64,000 nt of DNA from Hyposmocoma kahamanoa (GCF_003589595.1 NW_020653854.1:22150914-22214913); one strand, 5' to 3'; counted from the stretch's first letter, positions 21,301-32,269 are shown. The notes: generated by a model from the sequence alone, not told the origin. Made by a program: numbers and translations.

Positions 21301-22734
21301 CGTTGCAGAGCCACAAATCATGGTGTTCCTTGGTTCCTATTGGTGAAAGTTGTACGGATGTTACTACCTCTGGTTTGAAGTGGGATCTAGGTAAGGAGAT
21401 ATTGTATTATTGATCATAAGCTATTTATTATCAAAGCGTAGAGGCAGATATTTTAATACCTATTGTAGCAGTAGAATGAATTTGTCCAGCGAAGTCCTGC
21501 CACCTTACTTATTTCTGTCGCCAAGCAGTAATGTAAGCATTTCTGCGTTCCGATTTTGAAGGTTAAGGGTGCTGGTGAAATTACTGGCACATGGAACTTT
21601 TCAAATTGTGTCTCAGTGCGCACGACTTGTACGTCCCGTCACTGGGACATAAAGTTGACAAGTACCATGTGCCTCTAGTTTCAGCATTCCTTTCCGTTCA
21701 AAACCGGGATGCTCATTGCTTTCCCCTTTTCACTTTGGTTACAGTAAACTAAAGAAACAAAAAAAAAACAGTTCAACATTCAAGCCATACATTTGCATGT
21801 CGATAATGACTTATCGATAGATTATGGTACAACACTAAAGAAATCCGCCATTTGTAACTTTTAAATTTTGGTTATATGCACGTTGATTCTGTAGTTAGGG
21901 CATCTCCTCTCTTTTATTTTTTTTCCCTCCTCTAAGGGTTATGTCGAGATGACGACTAAAACAGCCACATTTTTTTAGAACTGTCATAGCTTGACAAATA
22001 AGATCTCTTACTGACAACTAATGGTATAGATGCACTGAACTTTCTCTGCGTTAGCTCGAATAGACGCCTGTACCTATACCACAAGTTTACTGTGACAGTT
22101 ATCGCTAGCGACTTCGTAAATTACTACACAATTTTGTATGGCAAATTGTACAGCGCTCCTAATGGTCACAAGAAGAAGCAATATTTTATATAAAAATATT
22201 TTACGCGGTCGCTAGCGACAACTGTCACAGTAAACTTGTGGTAGAGAAACTGTTTGCCTTTAGTTTACAGTTTTGACCCATAATGTAGGGGTGACTATAG
22301 TGGAGGTCACAAGTATCTGGATCCATTTTAATTATTTTTTTTTCCCAACCCATTTTCAAATTCTAATTGTCTTATTCTGTGATACCTGCACTACTCTGGG
22401 TTGTCATTATACATTATATATACGTACATTTAAAGAATATTTCAATTGTTCATTTATTTAAATCTGGTCCTTTTTTTTCAAATTGGTCAAGCAGACACCA
22501 TTTTGTATCCAATTAGTAACCAATTAGGTCTTAAATTAATTGCGTGATTTAATTTCAGACCAGCAATCATTAAAGTTCGGCGAGATTGTCAGTACATCAA
22601 ATGCATTTAGAAACAAAGAAGAGGTGACAGTAGTGTGTAGTCACACACTCTTATGGTCTATGCGAGTACCACACATCTCTGGTAAGTGTTGTATATCAAC
22701 AGCCAACATTGAAAATAGTTTAAGAAGCAAATAG
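18397..22734 (+). CDS. TPK1: Thiamine pyrophosphokinase
   Basis: TPK transfers pyrophosphate from ATP to thiamine, giving thiamine diphosphate in the cytosol. Five exons join in frame: 18397-18562, 19704-19870, 20642-20728, 21111-21390 and 22559-22734, with consensus GT donors and AG acceptors; the predicted protein has 291 residues (human about 243). Diagnostic parts are YAVLVLNRPLSQSQ, then VDGGTVQWDKF (usual ADGGANR motif changed), PDMITGDFDSI (metal/substrate-binding aspartates), HTPDQDYTDFTKAL, VALGQASGRLDQ, SGLKWDL and the C-terminal FGEIVSTSNAF and HTLLWSM. The vertebrate enzyme ends soon after LLWTM; here 19 more residues precede the stop. A strong GTAAGT donor at 22682 could instead splice to a further exon. 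The N-terminus is about 20 residues longer than in the human enzyme; the ATG was chosen as the first in-frame one. Introns carry family A and C repeats. Confidence 0.93.
18676..19053 (-). repeat. SINE-like family A copy with 75-bp tandem duplication
   Basis: The copy lies in TPK intron 1 and reads antisense (GATGGTAAGAGGCATGCCTG; GCCATAGTGCACATTACCC; TTTCACCAGCAGCACTTACC). Its end is duplicated in tandem: 18904-18978 and 18979-19053 are 75 bp each and differ by essentially one base (CACC versus CGCC), so the duplication is recent. Confidence 0.85.
19985..20265 (-). repeat. SINE-like family A copy in TPK intron 2
   Basis: Antisense copy with GTAAGTGACACGTCTATCCA, TCACTCTGAGACATAAGTTG, GTGATTTCACCAGCACCCTT and GTGGCAGTACTTCCCGAGAC in family order, ending at CTCCACTGCTACTA. 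Confidence 0.85.
20446..20552 (+). repeat. tRNA-like SINE, family C-related, in TPK intron 2
   Basis: A tRNA-like segment with a B box (GGTTTGAGTCCAGCTGGATT) is followed by TGTTCAATCTTTGTATTAAT, the tail shared with family C at 44900, 59890 and 60215. The head differs from the other copies, so it may be a distinct subfamily. Confidence 0.6.
21468..21690 (+). repeat. SINE-like family A copy, rearranged, in TPK intron 4
   Basis: Sense orientation: GTCCAGCGAAGTCCTGCCAC, AAGCAGTAATGTAAGCATTT, GGGTGCTGGTGAAATTACTG, then a jump to GCACGACTTGTACGTCCCGT and CACTGGGACATAAAGTTGAC. The middle segment is missing and a piece seems inverted near the 3-prime end. Confidence 0.75.
22079..22241. mobile_element. 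TA-flanked MITE, 163 bp, in TPK intron 4
   Basis: Inverted repeats of about 34 bp start with CCACAAGTTTACTGTGACAG at the left and end with CTGTCACAGTAAACTTGTGG at the right, differing at about one position over the arm (GTTATCGCTAGCGAC versus GTTGTCGCTAGCGAC). TA flanks both sides (22077-22078, 22242-22243), as for Tc1/mariner-mobilised elements. No coding capacity. Confidence 0.85.
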
Positions 22735-22775
22735 CAGGTTGCGATAGACACGCATAATTTTTTCTTATTCATGTT

Positions 22776-22781
22776 AATAAA
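22776..22781 (+). terminator. Candidate polyadenylation signal of TPK
   Basis: AATAAA lies 42 bases after the TAG stop of the last recognised TPK exon and is the first canonical hexamer downstream. This fits a 3-prime end here, if the exon is indeed terminal. Confidence 0.5.
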
Positions 22782-22869
22782 CCATAATAAGACAAGTGGT
22801 GTAACTCCATACAAACGTAGCAACGCGGCTTGTATGGACGCATACATTCGCATAATCTCGTAGTGCACT

Positions 22870-23650
22870 CCCGTTGCATAGCGCGCATTGTCACACGCTT
22901 TTCATTGTATAATTGAAGTTGAGTGTTTAAAAAATGACATCAATTAGACGCCTTTATTGTTACGTTTAAGGGTAATTTTTTTGCAAATTATGTTTACAAC
23001 CTGTAACTGTACAACTGTACAATGGACAACCATTGTTTTTTTTTTCGCTTAAGGCACCTACCATATCAGAACCGCTGTCGCCAAAACTCACACATTCATG
23101 ATTTGAAACACTATGATGAAATGTTGAGTGATTGGTCATAGTTTCAAATTTAAAAAGAAATAAATCGTCGACTGTTAATCTAATTTAAACTTCATCCTGT
23201 TGGCATATCGTCGAAAATTCAATACCGTCGATCGATACCTATTGATGCAAGTTTCGTTTCGATTCTATAATGAAATTTCAATTAATGTGCTGCCATCTAG
23301 CGATTAGTAACTGAACGACGACAAATTCGAGATGTTCAGTAAGTTCTCCAAAAAAGAAGCGATTACATTGCAGCGGTACAAGGTTTCGTGTCGTGTAACA
23401 AAAAAAAAATTGCAATATTCACAAAATTGAAAATTTATGAAAATAAAATAATACTTAATGATGATATGAAACTTATCCATTGATAATATTACTAGTGTGA
23501 CGATTATCATTCCTAGACTCCAAAGTAGAGAAATATTTTTTTCTACGATTGATGATTGATTGATGATTTTCGAGGTTTTGCGGGCGAGAATTGACACGAC
23601 TATAACCTACAAAGCGAAGCTTAATGCCATAAGGCTTTCTCTACCAGTCA
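22870..23650. other. Intergenic interval, nothing recognised
   Basis: No exon or repeat family shared with the window was found. Short open frames on both strands have no homology I can name. Confidence 0.4.
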
Positions 23651-23659
23651 ACCATTGGG

Positions 23660-25290
23660 CCAAACAGAAAAAAAAACACAATAGGTTGGTGCTACACTTA
23701 AACAAGAAAAACCATATACTAGAAAGCTAATCGATAATTTGTATGGTATAAATACATAACATAATATAAACATACTTATTATACATACATAATAAACCTA
23801 CATATATATTATAATAATCAATAATATAATGTATGTACCCAAAGCAACATTATACAGTCTTGATTTTGACAATTATCAAACAAATGCTTGCGCAACATGC
23901 GCTTGAAAAATAATTTGGTCTGAGCTTCTCTTACATGGAGCGGGAGCGCGTTCCAAAGACGGATGGCGTGAAGGGTAAAAGAATTAGACAAAAAATCAGT
24001 GCGGTGAGAAGGAATAAAGAGCTTAAGGCTACGGGAAGATCGAAATTCGCATCCCGGCCGAGCGGTTTGAATTTGAAATGAACATTTAAGATAATCAGGT
24101 GCAGCCGGGTCGAACAAGATGGAGAAAAAAGGGGTTAAAATAAAAAATTAAAAGTTAAAATTCTTAAGGACCTGCGTTCACGGATGGGAAGCCAATTTAG
24201 TTGACGACAAAAAGCAGAGATGTGGTCGTACTTCCGCAGACCAAAACTAAACTTAATGCAGTTGTTAAGAAGACGATGTAATTTGTTCAAAGAGACTTGA
24301 GAGATGTTACTGTAACACACGTCAGCATAATCAATCACATGCAACACTAGAGCTTGAACAAGGAGAGTTTTGGTTTGAACGGGAAGAAAGTTCTTAACCT
24401 GTATAGAGCTCTTAGTGTGTTTGTAACCCTACGACAAACGTCAGACACCTGGGGATCCCACGTAAGGCCTGTGTCAATAATAAGCCCCAGGTTCTTTACC
24501 TGATTTGACAGAGGAATCACTACGTTCTCAAACATTATTGTTGGCACGCACGACATATCACAAGACGAAAAAAGGCGTGAGCTTCCAAGGATGATTATGT
24601 CAAGGACACTTGACTTGACACTTGGAAGGGTTGACATTGATACCAAACCTTTGGGACCAAACCGAGATACGGTGAAGGTCGTCATTAATTAATACAATTG
24701 CATCACTGATGCCACCGACAATAACCTCGGTATAAAGCTGCAAGTCGTCGGCATACAGGTGGTAAGAACATTTGACGCTGGACGTAATCAAATTTAAGAA
24801 AATAGAAAACAAAAGAGGAGAGAGAATTCCACCCTGAGGTCCCTAGAAGTGAGTTTACACCAATCTGAGAACGAGCGATCAATACGAATCGCATGTTGGC
24901 GATAAGACGCGAACCAATCAGTTACCGTTAATGAGATGTTTAGGTGGTCTAAGGTGGCAAGGAGAAGGTCATGATCCAGGACGTTGAATGCATTGGAGAA
25001 ATCTATTAGGACCAGCACAGTAAGTAGAGTACAGTCCATACCCCTCCTTACATCCTCAACAATCTTTAGCAAGGCAGTAGAAGTACTATGACCTGGTCGA
25101 AAACCTGATTGAAACGGAGAAAGGATTTGAGGATTGTTTGAGTAAACATAACAGAAAATTGCTTGTGAACGACAGCGTCTAAGACTTTAGACAGAAAAGG
25201 AAGAATTGAGATGGGACGGTAATGCTTGAGTAGACTGGGGTTAGTAACTTTTGGAAGAGGGTTTACATGAGCATTTCGCCACAGAGAACG
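23660..25290 (-). pseudogene. CR1/Jockey-type non-LTR retrotransposon, ORF2 relic
   Basis: Minus-strand segments in shifting frames give consecutive reverse-transcriptase blocks: YRPISILPFLSKVLDAVVHK (about 25225-25170), SGFRPGHSTSTALLKIVEDV (about 25110), VLIDFSNAFNVLDHDLLLAT (about 25020), YADDLQLY with the catalytic aspartates (24755-24732), INVNPSKCQV (about 24625), then the thumb and C-terminal region with YADVCY (24330) and LHAIRLWNALPLHVREAQTK (about 23960-23900). At least four frameshifts make it non-functional. The endonuclease domain is absent: it is truncated at the 5-prime side near 25290. The end near 23660 is approximate, with an A-rich plus-strand run (AAAAAAAAAC) there. Confidence 0.85.
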
Positions 25291-26605
25291 AAAATTATTA
25301 TGTTGTACTAAATCATTTGTATTAAATCATTATCTTGTACTGCGCACTTTTTGTTAGGTTTTATTTACCCTATAACTGTTTTTGGCACCACAATTCAAAT
25401 TTGCAGTAGCCACTCATTCCATGCGTGCTTGTTGAATACTGGGATTTGATCTTAAGGCGATGTATTTTGACGCGTGCGTACATTTTAGGAGGTGAGGTGT
25501 TCGGGGCCGCTTCTCGCGTCCCGCAATCCCTGCGCTCAAAATTAATATAATTAAAATAAGAACAGGCGGAGAAAATTTGACACAGATTTGACGTTGACAA
25601 GCACCCGATGGCGCCTGACGGGGCAGCGGGCGGTTCGGCGTGTCGATAAACCGCTCGGCGATTTTCAAATTTTGGGATAAATGTAAATTTAATAACTATA
25701 GGGGCTTCAATAAAGTCAAAATTTAACAGTATCCCTGTAGTATTTAAAGATAAATATCTCCTTATAAAAATTATGTGCAAAGTTACATATTGACTTAGGT
25801 GTATCGTATACTTTTTATAAGATCGTTATTTAGTAGTAAATACTTAACCCATGTTATCTAGCAAAACAGTTTTTCCCACTTCTCAAAGTTTTCTTAGTGC
25901 TTGCTAAATAATATATTGTAATTTAGGAAGATACCTATCTATCTAGATAGGCATTAGCCAGAATGTACCGCCCGATAGAGGAACGTGTATCCATATTCAA
26001 TCACATCCACTGGCCATAAGGAATGATTTTGGACAAGCATATAAATAATTATAACTTTTATAAATAATAATGATAATAAAATGTTTCTTTATTTGGGTAT
26101 ACACCCATTAATACATTTAACATTGCAAATTTAATTTCTCGTATGTGTTGAAAGTAACTATCATAGAAAAACGAAAACGCTTTCTCCTGTAAATTTTTCG
26201 TACAGCATTTTTGTTGATTGTCGTTGAAATAAGAAGAAATTTACATGAGAGTTTTTTTCAGTCGGTTACTCTTTGAATATTATGCTTTTTAAATATTTAT
26301 AAAACTTCTTGTCGACCAAATGACACATACGAGGTTTTAAATTTGCAGCGACGATTTATTATATTACATTACATACCCATTAAATTGAATTTTATTAACC
26401 GAATATTATTATTATTAATGAAGTAAATAATTGAGAATTACATGAAATTGAATTGAATTTACATTAGAAATAATAGTATAATTATAATTAATTAATTTAT
26501 ATTTTAAAAATGGAGTGGTCGCTTACAAAGTAGCACGTATCGCATACTGTCCTTACAATTAAATAAAAACTATATATATATATATATATACTGTCCTTAT
26601 AAGTA
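25291..26605. other. Intergenic interval with a GC-rich patch
   Basis: 25440-25670 is GC-richer and open on the minus strand in two overlapping frames (for example PPAAPSGAIGCLSTSNLCQI), but I recognise no family and see no splice sites. The remainder is AT-rich. A (TA)n run lies at 26572-26590 with CTGTCCTTA on both sides. Confidence 0.35.
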
Positions 26606-26607
26606 TA

Positions 26608-26822
26608 AAAAAACCGATCTAAAAAGTTTGTGGAATTACATGTATTAGCCAAGTTTAATTGAAATAGATTCACGGAAAGCGGGTAAAATACAATAAACTG
26701 GATTCATCCCCTAACTTGCCACCTTTAGGGGTGGAATATTTGATGATGGTTTGATTCGGACCACTACTGAGGTAACCCCCTTTGTAACAAAATAATCATA
26801 CCTCCTTTTTTGAAGTGAGTTA
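26608..26822 (-). repeat. Dispersed repeat family D, copy 3
   Basis: Reverse orientation: AAAAAACCGATCTAAAAAGT at the left, GCCAAGTTTAATTGAAATAG, CATCCCCTAACTTGCCACCT and a truncated right end at CTCCTTTTTTGAAGTGAGTT. The middle is shorter than in copy 1. Confidence 0.7.
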
Positions 26823-27795
26823 AAAATCACAATTAATTAATTTCGAATCTCAATTGTTTTGCAATTGTTTCAGGTCAGTCAAAAGAAATATGAGAAAAAC
26901 GCGTGATATAACGTGTTGAATGGGTTTATGTAGTAAATATACAAATTAGTATGAAAATGCGTGAATCAAGTGAATTTCAGAACGTGCTGTGTGCGCAAAT
27001 TAATAATATTACTACATACCGTTTGGCCAGTAGATTAGCCAGGTGTTTAAGTTTTAGAATCTCTTCAATACTTTTGTTCTTATTTATTTATTTAATGTGG
27101 TGGAGTAACTTTGCATTGTAAGGGTGGCACCACACTGACGATATATGTTTTCGGTTAGAATGCAATAAAAATGTTGTATATTGTCTGTACAACATTTTTC
27201 TTTAGTGTTTCTGTAGTGTTTATCAATTAAAATGATAGTTATTCGTAGTTTCTGTCTTTTCCATTCCTTTGAGCGCGGGTGCGCTATAGGTTTTTATTGT
27301 TACTATTTTTATAACTGTGTAGTTGCAGTATGTAGTTGCAGTATGTGTACATACTGCAACTACACAGTTGTTATGAGTTGTTGTGAGTATGATTTGTAAA
27401 TCATATGTTAACTTAGTTCCTTGTTAAATTATCAAGAGTTATATCAAACTTAAGACTTAAGATGTAAATTCAGCTTTATGTCGCTTGTAATAAGTACGGT
27501 TCAAAGTGTCAAGTTTGATATACTCTTGACTGATATACCTAAGTATTGGAGTTTAGACTGACTGCAATTCGACGCCGGAAAGCGATCTTGTCGTATCTCG
27601 AAAATCGTATGTCGTATCTCATATTTCGGCGTCGAATTATTCTGTCACAAAAATATACCAAAGCATCGACATCGATGTACCAAAGTGATTCTGTTCTTTT
27701 ATTTGCTTTTTAGCCTTGATCCTCTTTGGAGGCGTCGCGAGTGGCGCTTGGAAGCAACTGGAAACAGCAGTGTCTTGAGTCTGGGCATATACGCG
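26823..27795. other. Intergenic interval with short palindromes
   Basis: No gene was recognised. A 21-bp perfect inverted repeat lies at 27313-27369 (separate finding). GTCAAGTTTGATATACTCTT at about 27509 is a partial inverted match to AAGAGTTATATCAAACTT near 27432. Confidence 0.35.
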
Positions 27796-28464
27796 GGGCC
27801 CACTATAAGTTTTCGGAATGAATAAGAAAAAAATACCATAAATGGTCAGAAATGAATCTATTGTTTCTCAAAATATTCTCCGTTATCGTTAATGCGCTTT
27901 TTCATACGAATGAACCAATTTTGAAAACATTTATGCCACTCCTCCGTGACAATATCTGAAACATATTTGTCATACTCTTCGACAGCCTCTTCAGGTGATG
28001 AAAATCGTTGACCGCGTAACTGGTTCTTAATTTTTCGAAGTAAATAAAAGTCACACAGTTAAGTTAGTGAACAGTTTGTTGTTCACAGCAGTGGACGGGC
28101 GACCATCACGAAATTCGTTACTGAGATTCACACTTCCGCGTTGAATTCTGCAAACCAGCTATAAATAGTCGTCTTGCATGGTGCTTCATCGCCGAAAGCA
28201 GTTTGAAGCCGAGCGAAGCTACGCTGAGCTGTTAAATTACACTTAAAGTCGTAGAAAATCATACTACGAAAATTTTTACGAGTTAAATCCATGGTGACGA
28301 AGACAACCAATTTCTAAAATGACGCCACAATGTAAAAACAAGCGACAGTCAGATGAAACAAACTGTATTAGAATACAGCCAAAGAGTTCCATTTTCAAAT
28401 GTTGTAATTACTTTTTAAATACTGTTTATGTAAGTGGCCAGTTCCGGAAAATTATAGTGCGCCC
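27796..28464 (-). mobile_element. Mariner-like element, internally deleted
   Basis: The termini match those of the element at 3360-4660 (left end as GGGCCCACTATAAGTTTTCG; right end in reverse GGGCGCACTATAATTTTCCG), with TA after the right end. On the minus strand the transposase starts at 28292 (MDLTRKNFRSMIFYDFKCNL), continues through FARLQTAFGDEAPCKTTIYS, and reaches the NNK position of the DNA-binding domain near 28075. It then jumps to CDFYLF near 28050 and runs to the C-terminal region. A deletion of roughly 0.65 kb thus removes the first two catalytic aspartates. Only about half of the usual 1.3 kb remains. Confidence 0.9.
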
Positions 28465-29057
28465 TATGTAGTATTTACTACTACAAAGTTACCAGTTGCT
28501 TGTATCCAACACTCACAATACATTCAAGTATCCACGTTTGCACTGCGTCTAAGGTGTTATCGCTATCACTCGCCGCACCCGCTCGTTCTTTATAAATATT
28601 TTCGAGCGGTTACCTTAATAACTTGAAAAACTTCATATAGCCGCGCCGCGTCCTCCCGCTCCTATTCCTTATTTATGGCAAAACGGTTATCTGTAGTAAT
28701 GTTTAATTGTAGTTTGATTCGGTTTAATTCGGAATGAATCGGGAATCGATATCGAATCTATACATGATGTGGTGTACATAAAATAAAGATGCGTTACGGC
28801 CTGCCCGCCTCGCTTTTACGACGATATCTGTGTGAAACATAGGTACGTATTGCGTTGTTTTATTGAGACATCCATGTCCAAAATAGATTACACGTCACAT
28901 TGGCGACGAGAATAAAGAAAGTGTCTAAAGACAGTCTTAATGATATTTCACGATGTAGTCGACGTTATCAGCTTCAACTAAGAGTTCCGAAGGAAACGTA
29001 ATAAACAAATGAACAGGACTGAAATAAAACTCATCTGAAATATAATAAGGTATCTTA
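28465..29057. other. Intergenic interval, GC-richer patch at 28550-28850
   Basis: No protein recognised. ACTGAAATAAAACTCATCTG at 29018-29037 recurs inverted near 29492-29515 inside the neighbouring composite element. A GAATCGATATCGAATC palindrome-like DRE variant is at about 28743-28758. Confidence 0.35.
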
Positions 29058-29225
29058 AGGCTCAATTTATATTGCGGCGGAACGGAATGCAAGCGAATTT
29101 TTGTAACGATATTGTAATAGCATAATAAACTATATGGTCAATTGTGTAAAGTACAAACTAAATACAAGCCAAAATTTTCCATGGAATTCTCGCACATGCC
29201 CGAGAATGCTTGCGCCTTTGAGCCT

Positions 29226-29476
29226 GAGAGTCGTATTCTAGAACTCTACTCAATGCTCCAGTCAGGATTGCACTGGAAACATAAGCACTGGAAATACGAC
29301 CCTTATGGCAGGGACTTGAGTATGATTTCGAGTGCTTTAAACCATACTCAATGCTCAAGTCAGGATTGCACTGGAAATACGACCCTAGTGGCAGGGACTC
29401 GAGTATGATTTCGAGTGGTTTAAACCATACTCAAATCCTGACTTGAGCATTGAGTAGAGTTCTAGAATACGACTCT
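29226..29476. mobile_element. Rearranged copy of PIF/Harbinger-like MITE family H
   Basis: The termini AGTCGTATTCTAGAACTCTA and (right) TAGAGTTCTAGAATACGACT correspond to the 165-bp MITEs at 16924 and 53169, but the interior is longer (251 bp) with a repeated segment (GGATTGCACTGGAAA; GACCCT-A-TGGCAGGGACT). TTA follows the right end; the left flank differs. Probably an internal duplication or two overlapping insertions. Confidence 0.75.
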
Positions 29477-30483
29477 TAGACACCTAATTTCAGAAGAGTT
29501 TTATTTCAGTCCTGGGGGCCTACAACAACATTACTTTAAGCTTACATTAACTTTTCGTACCATGATGCGCTTAAAGTAAGCCTATCATAATGTTAAAACT
29601 ATGATGTTTTATTGGCAGCTTTGTGACTATTCATTCACTCAGTTCGTATGACGCGATTGTTCATATGTCAAATTTACCAATCCTAAAATGGGTAGTTACT
29701 CGGACACATTGGAAACAATATTATTTTCGAATTTATTGTCTAACTAAATATTGATATGTAATGATTAAAAGTTAAGTTGAACTTATTTATTTACATAAAT
29801 CTCTTCAATCATTTTTTTTATTTTTTATTTAATAGCACATAGGAAACCATTTCTCGTTAAAAAAAAAATACGCGATGTTTATTTCGTAAAATTATGACAG
29901 CGACATCTATATGCTCCTTGCCGACAGTTGACACTATCGACTTGCAGCAGTTGACACTAGACTACAATTCCGAATTCACAACGTGGCTATCAAGACTCAG
30001 CTTGTTTTATTTATTTTTCTTCATGAAAATACGGAAAAATAATTGAAAATAACGTAATGTTAATAGATTTTATTATTACATACTTTTCTTTTTTTAATAG
30101 TTAAAATTCTCAAAAAAAATTGAATGTGAATAACATTAATTAGTACTTAAACATTATACTACGATAATACGATTCGCAACATCACAAAAGAAAGAGTTGG
30201 CATCATATAGTTCATATAGCGTCATTTCTTTCCTATTTTTAGTAAGGAATATACAGTATTGGGAAATCATTCGCTCTTTGAATCACTTTAGCAATAATAC
30301 ATTACTTGGTTGACAGATTTGTCATCAGTGAGCATAAATAATTACGAATAAGCTTACTTTAAGCTTACTTTAAGCTTACATTGAAATAAGATTGTTTTTG
30401 GAAAGGTTATGGTAGGCCCCCTTTGTCATTTGTTCTTGTTACAAAAGGGGTACAATTGACCAGAAAGTTCATTACGCTATGTA

Positions 30484-31344
30484 CAGTCGCGTTCAATGAA
30501 ATGTGTACGTCCACTTATTTTGAAAAATATGTAAACATTAGATATTTCAAAAATATGTAACTTTGTGCTGTTTTCAAAAATACGTAATCACAACACCGTT
30601 TTACAAATTGTATTCTTTTATTTCAAAGAAAAGTAAACAAACTACAACCTGTGAAAAGTATACACTCTACTGAAAAGTATCACTGGTATTTAACACCATA
30701 TGTACCCATATCATTTTCATAAATATTTATACAATGCATTTGCATTAAAATGTAAACAATTAGGATGGTCATTTTATCATAAATATGTATCCACTTTTAA
30801 AACTACGAAATTTGTTAGATTTTAGTAATATTTGCATCGTCTTCAAAAATATGTATACACGATGTAGTTGCAATATAATTTAAAGGTACTCGCCGGTTGC
30901 AAACTTTCTGTGCGTATTTTGCTAGCTCGAGCGGCAACAATGTTAGTGTTATTCGGTTAAACTACCGTCAATTTTTTTGGCGACAATCATAAGTGAACGG
31001 TACACTATATCCATTTGTCTATGTGGTGCAGCGCAAGTGACATAAGTATTTTACGAGTTATCGAAATAAATTAATTACGGACACGATGCGTTAGTGTGAG
31101 GCCAGACGAGAGTAATTTTGTGAGTTGTGAGTTGCACACTTTGCGCTGCATTCGGTTTCATATAAAAGTACAGTAGTAGTAGAGTAGATTTTTTACTTTT
31201 CTTTGAAATAAAAGTATACAATTTTTAAAACGATGTCGTGATTACATATTTTGACAACAGCACAAGGTTACATATTTTTGAAATATCTAATGTTTACATA
31301 TTTTCGACAATAAGTGAACGTATACATTTCATTGCACGCGACTG
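30484..31344. mobile_element. Tc1/mariner-like non-autonomous element, 861 bp
   Basis: The long inverted repeats (about 110 bp) start CAGTCGCGTTCAATGAAATG at the left and end CATTTCATTGCACGCGACTG at the right, with TA on both sides (30482-30483, 31345-31346). Variants of AAAATATGTA recur many times in the arms. The interior has no open frame resembling a transposase. The ends beginning CAGT and the TA duplication fit Tc1/mariner. It interrupts the right arm of the larger element, so it is the younger of the two. Confidence 0.85.
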
Positions 31345-31403
31345 TACAATATCGTTACAAAAATTCGCATGCATTCCGTTCCGCCGCAATATAAATTGAG
31401 CCT

Positions 31404-32115
31404 ATGTAATGTTATTTATTTTATCTTGTAGTAGTATTGTTGTTATTTGTTGTATGTGTAACTAATAATACAAAGTTAAAGACGAATTGCAATCTTATAC
31501 TTTTGTAATTTAGATAGGTACTTATTTAGTGCAACCTATCGTCGCAATCATTGATTGGCATAGGTGACTTTTTATATCCTACAGCCGGTAACGCCTTTGC
31601 GATATTATAAGCATTTTATAGTCTTTTTTATCTTAATTATAGCAAATATCTGTAAGAGCGGCATTTTCCATCGTGTGGACTATACGGACGACTCTGGCGG
31701 ATTCTAAACGGGAAGCTCTATCACCGGTATTTTTTTCTAAAATGTTGAGTTCGTAATCGTATTTGTAAATGCAATTGCATCATATTTCACACTTTACATG
31801 TCATATTTCACTTTACATTGAATAAATTCCAGCGGAACTCCTTCATTGATCAATAATCCATGTAGCTTTAAATCGGATGATCTGTAGGAATATTAATGTC
31901 CTGCGTTACTATTATAACTACGTGTCATGGTATAGCATAACATTCCTATGACGAGTGGCTTATGTCACCCTCTGATATGTTCTATGAAATCGACCGCTCC
32001 CCTTAGCTCGTTGTAAACAATAGAGGTGTTTCTTTCTTATACATTCTTACATTCTATTTGAAGAAAATGTAAGAAATTATTTTTCTCTTACATTCTTGAT
32101 GGCATGTTCCCTCCT
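31404..32115. other. Intergenic interval, nothing recognised
   Basis: No conserved exon, tRNA-like fold or repeat shared with the rest of the window was seen. Confidence 0.4.
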
Positions 32116-32264
32116 CGAACCTTCAAGATGTAAAACAGGCTCCCTCCTGAAATTTTTCCTTTACGCTATGCTACAACGAGTAAAACGAGCTTTCTAACGC
32201 TCCGGCAATTCCTAAGGTGTAGCAAATGTTCATGGCCGACGGTGCCCACCTCCCATTAAGATGG
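32116..32264 (+). mobile_element. Non-LTR retrotransposon 3-prime tail fragment
   Basis: TCCTCGAACCTTCAAGATGT, ACGGTGCCCACCTCCCATTA and a T-rich end resemble, in the same order, the LINE tail at 49310-49508 (CCTCGAACCTGCATGATGTG; ATGACCACTTCCCATCAAGT). Strongly diverged, no open frame. Confidence 0.55.
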
Positions 32265-32269
32265 CTTTT

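Larger units (their letters stand above)
29058..31403. mobile_element. Composite DNA element with about 85-100 bp termini, nested insertions
   Basis: The left arm (29058-29145) begins AGGCTCAATTTATATTGCGG and runs through GTAACGATATTG to TGGTCAATTGTG. The right arm is its reverse complement but in two pieces: 31403-31347 carries the outer part, and the inner part (ACAATTGACCAGAAAG..) lies at 30452-30480. The piece between, 30484-31344, is a TA-flanked element inserted in the right arm. Also inside are a rearranged family H MITE (29226-29476) and a segment bounded by GGGGGCCTAC inverted repeats (29514-30421). No transposase was recognised and no target duplication is evident, so the superfamily is unknown. 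Confidence 0.75.

Noticed and set aside
25370..25780. Minus-strand frames of 136 and 84 residues as a gene
   Set aside because: Overlapping frames over a GC-richer patch, no start context, no homology recognised; likely composition effect.
26572..26590. TA run as an AT-rich origin or regulatory feature
   Set aside because: A plain dinucleotide microsatellite; similar runs occur at 47336-47360.
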